Under the pieces are notes generated by a model, which was not told where the DNA came from, searched no databases, and saw only the letters and a list, made by a program, of their open reading frames with translations. Positions 6,218 through 9,955 of a stretch of DNA of 9,955 bases are shown piece by piece. Numbering within the stretch: the stretch's first letter is position 1; each line of letters opens with the position of its first letter. The position numbers and the translations under genes are program-made. The DNA comes from an uncultured Bacteroidota bacterium. Lineage in GTDB: Bacteria; Bacteroidota; Bacteroidia; Chitinophagales; Chitinophagaceae. The stretch is from NCBI GenBank assembly GCA_903905685.1, contig CAIVHI010000120.1:1-9955 (forward strand), in the 5' to 3' direction.

Positions 6218-6225
6218 TAAATTTG
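6218..6225 (+). promoter_or_regulatory. -7 box of the ACP-MaoC-SDR-FkbH operon
   Basis: TAAATTTG is an exact TAnnTTTG match, 50 nt before the ACP start codon and in an AT-rich gap after the PaiB gene. The nearest TTTG upstream (6186-6189) is 28 bp away, longer than the usual spacer, so the -33 element is weak or replaced by regulator contacts. Confidence 0.5.
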
Positions 6226-6248
6226 CTTTATATTTTCTAAAAATCACT

Positions 6249-6268
6249 ATATTTACAAGGTAAAATAT
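6249..6268 (+). repeat. AT-rich imperfect hairpin just before the ACP start
   Basis: TTTAC (6252-6256) pairs with GTAAA (6260-6264) around an AAG loop. The stem can extend by ATA/TAT across one bulged A. It sits 7 nt before the ATG at 6276 and includes the only AAGG in the leader. It is weak in AU pairs and may be incidental. Confidence 0.25.
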
Positions 6269-6275
6269 CATAATA

Positions 6276-6521
6276 ATGGAAAGGAGCAAAATGATTGCCG
6301 ATATAACGGATATCTTCCACGATGTGCTTGATGATGATTCTCTGGTAATAACTTCGGCCACAAAGGCATCGGATATCGACGATTGGGACTCCCTCACACA
6401 CATCGAGCTGATTATCGGCATCGAAAAGCATTTCAAAATACGTTTCAACGCATCGGAAATCAACAATTGGGCCAATGTAGGGGAAATGTGCAACGCAATA
6501 GACTTACTCTTAAAGGCATGA
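6276..6521 (+). CDS. Acyl carrier protein of a dedicated FkbH cassette
   Basis: This 81-aa protein carries acyl groups as thioesters on a phosphopantetheine arm. The attachment site is Ser39 in DIDDWDSLTHIELI; DSL is the universal ACP motif, and the preceding Trp is typical of ACPs in FkbH-type clusters rather than of housekeeping AcpP (GADSLD). The four-helix pattern is complete: helix I at 4-19, helix II from Ser39 to about 52, and a C-terminal helix at about 68-80. It is strongly acidic near the Ser, as expected for partner docking. It is the first gene of the operon, after a promoter with palindromes. Its TGA overlaps the MaoC start (ATGA), implying translational coupling. Because it is separate from any fatty-acid synthase genes, it most likely serves only the three downstream enzymes. 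An alternative ATG at 6291 would remove five residues. Confidence 0.92.
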   Translation: MERSKMIADITDIFHDVLDDDSLVITSATKASDIDDWDSLTHIELIIGIEKHFKIRFNASEINNWANVGEMCNAIDLLLKA

Positions 6522-6913
6522 TGACGCTCGGAGACCAATTCGAAACACGGTTTGAGGTTACTGAACAGGTGTACCGAGGCTTTATGGAGATTTTTGCCGA
6601 CCGCAACCCGCTGCATACCGATGAAGCATTTGCCCGCGAACATGGCTTTTCGGGCAAGGTGATGTATGGCAATATCCTGAACGGCTTTGTGTCGTATTTC
6701 GTGGGCGAGTGCCTGCCTGTCAAGAACGTGGCCATCCAGCATCAGCAAATCAAGTTTGGTACACCGGTATACCTGCACGACAGCTTGGTAATGCATAGCC
6801 ACCTTGCAGAAGTGTACGATACGGTAAATGCGTATCTGTTCAAATTTTATTTCCAAAACACCGCAGGTGTAAAGGTTGCCCGCGGTGAGGTGAGAATCGG
6901 ATTGTTGTCATGA
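6518..6913 (+). CDS. MaoC-type hotdog-fold (R)-specific hydratase/dehydratase
   Basis: The 131-aa protein has the single hotdog domain of MaoC/PhaJ-like hydratases, which add or remove water at the 2,3-position of acyl thioesters. The hydratase 2 motif is present as FADRNPLHTDEAFAREHGFSG. Asp28 and His33 are the expected catalytic pair, and GNILNGFVSYFVGE continues the central hotdog helix. The usual Gly of the SGDxNPxH motif is Ala27 here, a mild change that leaves the catalytic residues intact. The start is ATG 6518, which overlaps the ACP stop as ATGA; a second ATG follows at once (6521). The frame stays open back to 6383, but that part lies inside the ACP gene. Its stop overlaps the SDR start, again as ATGA. 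Context suggests the substrate is an acyl group on the neighbouring ACP. It might act as a dehydratase, or as a non-catalytic acyl-binding hotdog. Confidence 0.92.
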   Translation: MMTLGDQFETRFEVTEQVYRGFMEIFADRNPLHTDEAFAREHGFSGKVMYGNILNGFVSYFVGECLPVKNVAIQHQQIKFGTPVYLHDSLVMHSHLAEVYDTVNAYLFKFYFQNTAGVKVARGEVRIGLLS

Positions 6914-7629
6914 ATATACTCATCACCGGCGGCTCCTCGGGACTCGGAGCGGCCATCGTCCAAAAATTGGCAGTAGAAGGGGCCAACAAGGTTTGGTTCA
7001 CGTTCGCATCCTCGAGCGGTAACGCTTCAGCATTGGCTTCGGCATTCCCCAATGCCGAAGCGTTGCACTGCGATTTCACCGATGCCTCATCTGTAGCGGC
7101 GCTCTGCGCACGTATCCCCGAAATGGATTTGGACGTGCTCATCAACAATGCCAACGGCAAGGTGCACAAAGAACATTTTTACAAGACAGATCCTGAGGTG
7201 TTCTTGAAAAGTTTTGAGCACAACATCATGCCGGCCATCCGCATCACGCAACAGGCATTGGTAGGCTTCCGCAAAAAACGCTCGGGGCGCATCATCAACG
7301 TCATATCGTCCTATGTGGTGAACAAACCCCCAACGGGATTGTCCATTTACGTAGCCAACAAGAATTACCTGTTGTCCATGTCCAATTCTTGGGCATCGGA
7401 ATATGCCAAATTCAACATCGCATCCAATTGCGTATCCCCAAGTTTCATGCTTACGGGATTGACGGCGGATACCGATGAACGCGTGATTGCCCAAATGGAG
7501 CAGGAACATCCATATCACCACCTACTCACCGTTGGTGAGGCGGCAGATACCGTTGCTTTCCTCGTAACGGCCACTCCCCAAATCAACGGCACCAACCTCA
7601 TCATCAATGCCGGGTCCGACATCAAATAA
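6910..7629 (+). CDS. SDR-family (FabG-like) NAD(P)-dependent oxidoreductase
   Basis: This 239-aa protein is a classical short-chain dehydrogenase/reductase. The cofactor-binding TGGSSGLG is at residues 6-13, the acidic cofactor region ends with CDFTD (54-58), and the structural motif is NNAN at 79-82 where NNAG is usual. Active-site residues are Asn105, Ser133/Ser134 in INVISSYV, Tyr147 and Lys151 in YVANK. The C-terminal INGTNLIINAGSDIK matches the family end (xGxxxxVDGG) with Asn-Ala-Gly in place of Asp-Gly-Gly. No negatively charged residue replaces the basic patch, so NADP versus NAD preference is unclear. The likely job is 3-keto/3-hydroxy interconversion, or alcohol oxidation, on the ACP-bound acyl group. 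It overlaps the MaoC gene by four bases and precedes FkbH by 6 nt. Confidence 0.93.
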   Translation: MNILITGGSSGLGAAIVQKLAVEGANKVWFTFASSSGNASALASAFPNAEALHCDFTDASSVAALCARIPEMDLDVLINNANGKVHKEHFYKTDPEVFLKSFEHNIMPAIRITQQALVGFRKKRSGRIINVISSYVVNKPPTGLSIYVANKNYLLSMSNSWASEYAKFNIASNCVSPSFMLTGLTADTDERVIAQMEQEHPYHHLLTVGEAADTVAFLVTATPQINGTNLIINAGSDIK

Positions 7630-7635
7630 CTATTC

Positions 7636-9351
7636 ATGCAGTCATTTACCGTACTCAAAAAAAACCTGAAAAAGGATTTTTCGGGTTTCAAGAAAATTAA
7701 AGTTGCCGTATTGGCCGACACCGCTTCGCAGTTCCTATGTGCGGCCATTCGTGCTTATGGGTATGATGTGCAGCTAGACATAGACATTTATGAAGCCGAG
7801 TACAACCAGATAGACCTCCAAATTTTCGACCCGGGTAGTGGTCTCTATGCCTTCCAGCCCGACTACGTGGTGCTTAACAGGTCGACCGAAAAATTGCTGA
7901 AAGAATTTTACAAGTCGCACGGGCAAGCCGGCTTCTCGGTGGGCGTAGGGCAGAAATTGGAGCAGTATTACGAAACCCTCGCAACCAGGCTTAAAGCCAA
8001 AGTGTTGGTCAATACCTATCCTGAGCTTAACGATGGGGTATTCGGCAATTTTGCCGCCAAAACCGATTCGTCGTTCATTTACCAGCAACGCAGCGCCAAC
8101 GTGGCCATTATGGACACGGCCCGGAAATGTAAAAACATGTTCGTGTACGACTTGGCCGCCATCGCCGCAAACGTAGGCTACCAAAACGTTTTTGACCCCA
8201 AAATGTATGTGAACGCCGATATGGTGTACCACATCGACTTCCTGCCGCATATTGCCAAGGCGGTTGCAGATGTGGTGCTAAGTGTTGGTGGAACGTTCAA
8301 GAAGTGCCTCATCCTAGACCTCGACAATACCACTTGGGGCGGCATTATTGGCGACGACGGCCCCGAAGGCATTCAAGTTGGGTATTTGGGCTTGGGCAAG
8401 GTTTTTACCGACCTGCAATTATGGGCGGCGGCATTGAAGAAGCGGGGCATCATCCTCGCCATTTGCAGTAAGAATACCGAAGAAATCGCAAAAGAGCCCT
8501 TCCAATCGCATCCCGATATGGTGCTGCGCCTAGACGACATTGCCGTTTTTGTGGCCAATTGGGAAACCAAGGTAGATAACATCCGCTATATACAGTCGGT
8601 ACTGAACATCGGGTTCGACTCCATGGTGTTTGTAGACGACAACCCATTTGAAAGGGAAATGGTGCGCACCGGCTTGCCGGAGGTGACGGTGCCCGAATTG
8701 CCTTCCGACCCTGTAGATTACCTGTCCTATTTACGCAGCCTGAACCTGTTTGAGACGGCATCGTTTACTGAAGAAGACGAGCTGCGTACCCGCCAGTATC
8801 GCGAGGAGGCCGCGCGCAACATGTTGTTGCGCACTTTTGAGAACGAGCACGATTTTTTGGCGAGTCTTGAGATGAAGTCGGACGTTAGGCCGTTCGATAC
8901 GTTTTCCATACCCCGGGTGGCCCAGCTCACGCAACGCTCCAACCAATTCAACCTCCGCACGGTGCGCTATACCGAGGAGGAAGTGGCGCAACTGGCTGCC
9001 GACTCCGGCTACATAACCTTGTCGTTGACGCTGGAAGACAAATTTGGCGACCATGGCTTGATTGCCGTCGTGATTATGAAACAGCAGGACGAACACACGC
9101 TCTTTGTGGATACTTGGATCATGAGCTGCCGGGTGTTGAAAAGGGGAATGGAGCGGTTCACGTTGAATGCCATGGTAGCGGAGGCCAAAAAGCGCGGAGT
9201 GGCAACCATAATCGGCGAATATCTACCCACCAAGAAGAACGGTATCGTGAAAGACCATTATTGCGGGTTGGGCTTTATTGAAGCCGGGTCGACTTGGGTG
9301 CTCGATGTGGAGAGTCATGTTCCCGGAGATTGCCACATAGCCATCAAGTGA
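7636..9351 (+). CDS. FkbH-like HAD-IIIC phosphatase/acyl-loading protein
   Basis: The 571-aa protein has the layout of long FkbH proteins. An N-terminal SGNH-like domain (about 20-215) comes first, then a HAD phosphatase domain (about 220-360) and a C-terminal GNAT-like domain (about 380-571). HAD motif I is LDLDNTTWGG (nucleophile Asp228, Asp230, Thr232). Motif II is CSKN (Ser278), motif III is Lys312 in NWETK, and motif IV is VFVDDNPFER (Asp334, Asp335). The position after Thr232 is normally Leu (DNTLWGG) but is Thr here. The C-terminal block WIMSCRVLKRGME (494-506) contains Cys498, a candidate for transient acyl attachment. Known FkbH proteins dephosphorylate 1,3-bisphosphoglycerate and load a glyceryl group onto an ACP. 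The ACP three genes upstream is the obvious partner, but the substrate here is unproven. It is the last gene of the operon. Confidence 0.93.
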   Translation: MQSFTVLKKNLKKDFSGFKKIKVAVLADTASQFLCAAIRAYGYDVQLDIDIYEAEYNQIDLQIFDPGSGLYAFQPDYVVLNRSTEKLLKEFYKSHGQAGFSVGVGQKLEQYYETLATRLKAKVLVNTYPELNDGVFGNFAAKTDSSFIYQQRSANVAIMDTARKCKNMFVYDLAAIAANVGYQNVFDPKMYVNADMVYHIDFLPHIAKAVADVVLSVGGTFKKCLILDLDNTTWGGIIGDDGPEGIQVGYLGLGKVFTDLQLWAAALKKRGIILAICSKNTEEIAKEPFQSHPDMVLRLDDIAVFVANWETKVDNIRYIQSVLNIGFDSMVFVDDNPFEREMVRTGLPEVTVPELPSDPVDYLSYLRSLNLFETASFTEEDELRTRQYREEAARNMLLRTFENEHDFLASLEMKSDVRPFDTFSIPRVAQLTQRSNQFNLRTVRYTEEEVAQLAADSGYITLSLTLEDKFGDHGLIAVVIMKQQDEHTLFVDTWIMSCRVLKRGMERFTLNAMVAEAKKRGVATIIGEYLPTKKNGIVKDHYCGLGFIEAGSTWVLDVESHVPGDCHIAIK

Positions 9352-9352
9352 A

Positions 9353-9382
9353 ACCGGGAAGTCGTCTCGGGCCGGTGTTTTT
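9353..9382 (+). terminator. Possible intrinsic terminator after the FkbH operon
   Basis: ACCGG (9353-9357) pairs with CCGGT (9372-9376), followed by G and a T5 run (9378-9382). It starts 2 nt after the FkbH stop codon, the right place for an operon terminator. The 14-nt loop is long and the stem short, so the call is tentative. Confidence 0.45.
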
Positions 9383-9504
9383 ATAATTATTTAACAGCAT
9401 CCCTATGAGTAACGGGTGAAATCAGATATAACTTGCGGTGCATGTGGCGGCCGATGGGTATGCCGTGGGCAATATCTTAAACAACAAAATAAACACAATA
9501 CATT
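9383..9504 (+). promoter_or_regulatory. Upstream region of the coiled-coil lipoprotein gene
   Basis: No ORF is supported in this stretch. A weak -7-like sequence, TAACTTG (9429-9435), lacks one base of TAnnTTTG. The last 25 bases before the ATG are A-rich, which suits initiation without a Shine-Dalgarno. A promoter somewhere here is likely because a terminator candidate lies just upstream. Confidence 0.25.
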
Positions 9505-9955
9505 ATGAGAAGGTTCTTAGCACCATCGGTGGTTTTCTCCGTAGGATTGTTGCTTCTGGCCGGCTGTTTGGTGCCGAAGAAGAAAATGATGGAACAGGCC
9601 CACCGTGCCGATGTGGCCGAGGCCGACAACAAAAAATTGAAAGGCCAGGTTGCCAATCTGCAAGGTGAAAACGGCAAACTTGCCGCGGCCAACAAGGCAC
9701 AGGATGCCGCCATTAAAGACCTGAACAAGAAAGTTGCGGAGCTTAACGACCAGATTGCAGCATTGCAGGCGCGTATCAATTCGCAAGCCGATAGTTTGGG
9801 AGCCTATCGCGAGAACGTGGCCAACCTCTCGGGCAAAGTGAAGCACCTCTCCGGAAAAGTGACCGAATTGGGCAGTGAAAATGAAAATGCCAACAACCAG
9901 TTGAGCCAAACCAAGGCCCAAATTGCCGAGCAAAAGCGCAAGTTGGAGCAGCTAC
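9505..9955 (+). CDS. Coiled-coil lipoprotein, 3' end beyond the window (possible OmpA-family protein)
   Basis: ATG at 9505 opens a frame with no stop up to the last base (150 codons visible). It starts with a lipoprotein signal peptide: MRRFLAPSVV then FSVGLLLLAGC, lipobox LAG and lipidated Cys21. The following LVPKKKMMEQ resembles the CVxKKKY start of many Bacteroidota OmpA-family lipoproteins. From about residue 30 to the end the sequence is almost entirely heptad-rich and charged (KLKGQVANLQGENGKLAAAN, KDLNKKVAELNDQIAALQAR). It also carries near-repeats VANLSGKV and VKHLSGKVTEL. It is therefore a long alpha-helical coiled coil anchored in a membrane, probably the outer membrane. The usual OmpA/MotB peptidoglycan-binding domain would lie beyond the window; its presence is a guess. 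The gene is separated from the FkbH operon by 153 nt and a possible terminator. Confidence 0.85.
   Translation, partial: MRRFLAPSVVFSVGLLLLAGCLVPKKKMMEQAHRADVAEADNKKLKGQVANLQGENGKLAAANKAQDAAIKDLNKKVAELNDQIAALQARINSQADSLGAYRENVANLSGKVKHLSGKVTELGSENENANNQLSQTKAQIAEQKRKLEQL

Noticed and set aside
6383..6517. N-terminal extension of the MaoC frame into the ACP gene
   Set aside because: The extension overlaps the ACP coding region in another frame and precedes the usual MaoC start. ATG 6518 gives a standard-length hotdog protein and an ATGA coupling.
5915..6856. 313-codon open frame on the minus strand
   Set aside because: It runs antisense across the end of the PaiB-family gene, the promoter gap, the ACP gene and most of MaoC, all of which have clear family motifs. 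Its translation shows no recognisable domain.
9438..9668. 76-codon plus-strand frame near the right end
   Set aside because: It overlaps the signal peptide and coiled coil of the lipoprotein gene at 9505 in a different frame. The lipoprotein frame has a clear lipobox and heptads.

Overview
The window looks like a chromosomal segment of a Bacteroidota bacterium, probably from the Chitinophagaceae/Sphingobacteriia side; the exact lineage is inference. Four things point there: the order HU-like protein, TPR protein, tiny basic protein, RNase E/G; promoter-like boxes matching the phylum's -7 consensus TAnnTTTG; the near absence of Shine-Dalgarno sequences before starts; and DUF6438 and cytochrome c lipoprotein genes of a type common in that phylum. 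GC content looks close to 50% throughout, and no IS element, tRNA, rRNA or CRISPR array was seen.

Region 1 (1-3061, + strand) is an RNA/DNA housekeeping cluster. It holds the 3' part of an HU-family DNA-binding protein, a membrane-anchored TPR protein, a 30-residue very basic protein resembling AURKAIP1/COX24-type ribosomal proteins, and a full-length RNase G. RNase G follows a 190-nt leader with several short hairpins.

Region 2 (3171-4277, - strand) is dprA, convergent with RNase G. It is divergent from region 3 (4449-6146, + strand), which contains a secreted DUF6438 protein, a c-type cytochrome lipoprotein and a PaiB-family FMN-binding protein. Each of these three has its own upstream spacer, so they are probably separate transcription units.

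Region 3 is followed by an AT-rich promoter carrying two adjacent palindromes, then region 4 (6276-9351, + strand). Region 4 is a tight four-gene operon: acyl carrier protein, MaoC-type hotdog hydratase, SDR oxidoreductase, and FkbH-like HAD phosphatase/acyl loader. The first three genes are joined by ATGA stop/start overlaps, and FkbH follows after 6 nt. A weak hairpin plus T-run ends the unit. The likely logic is that FkbH charges a phosphorylated three-carbon acid (by family precedent a glyceryl unit from 1,3-bisphosphoglycerate) onto the ACP, and the SDR and hydratase then alter the bound acyl group. No ketosynthase, acyltransferase, thioesterase or glycosyltransferase is present in the window, so the product and acceptor cannot be read from it. 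This cassette is the most interesting element here.

The window ends inside a coiled-coil lipoprotein gene (9505 onward), possibly the N-terminal part of an OmpA-family protein.
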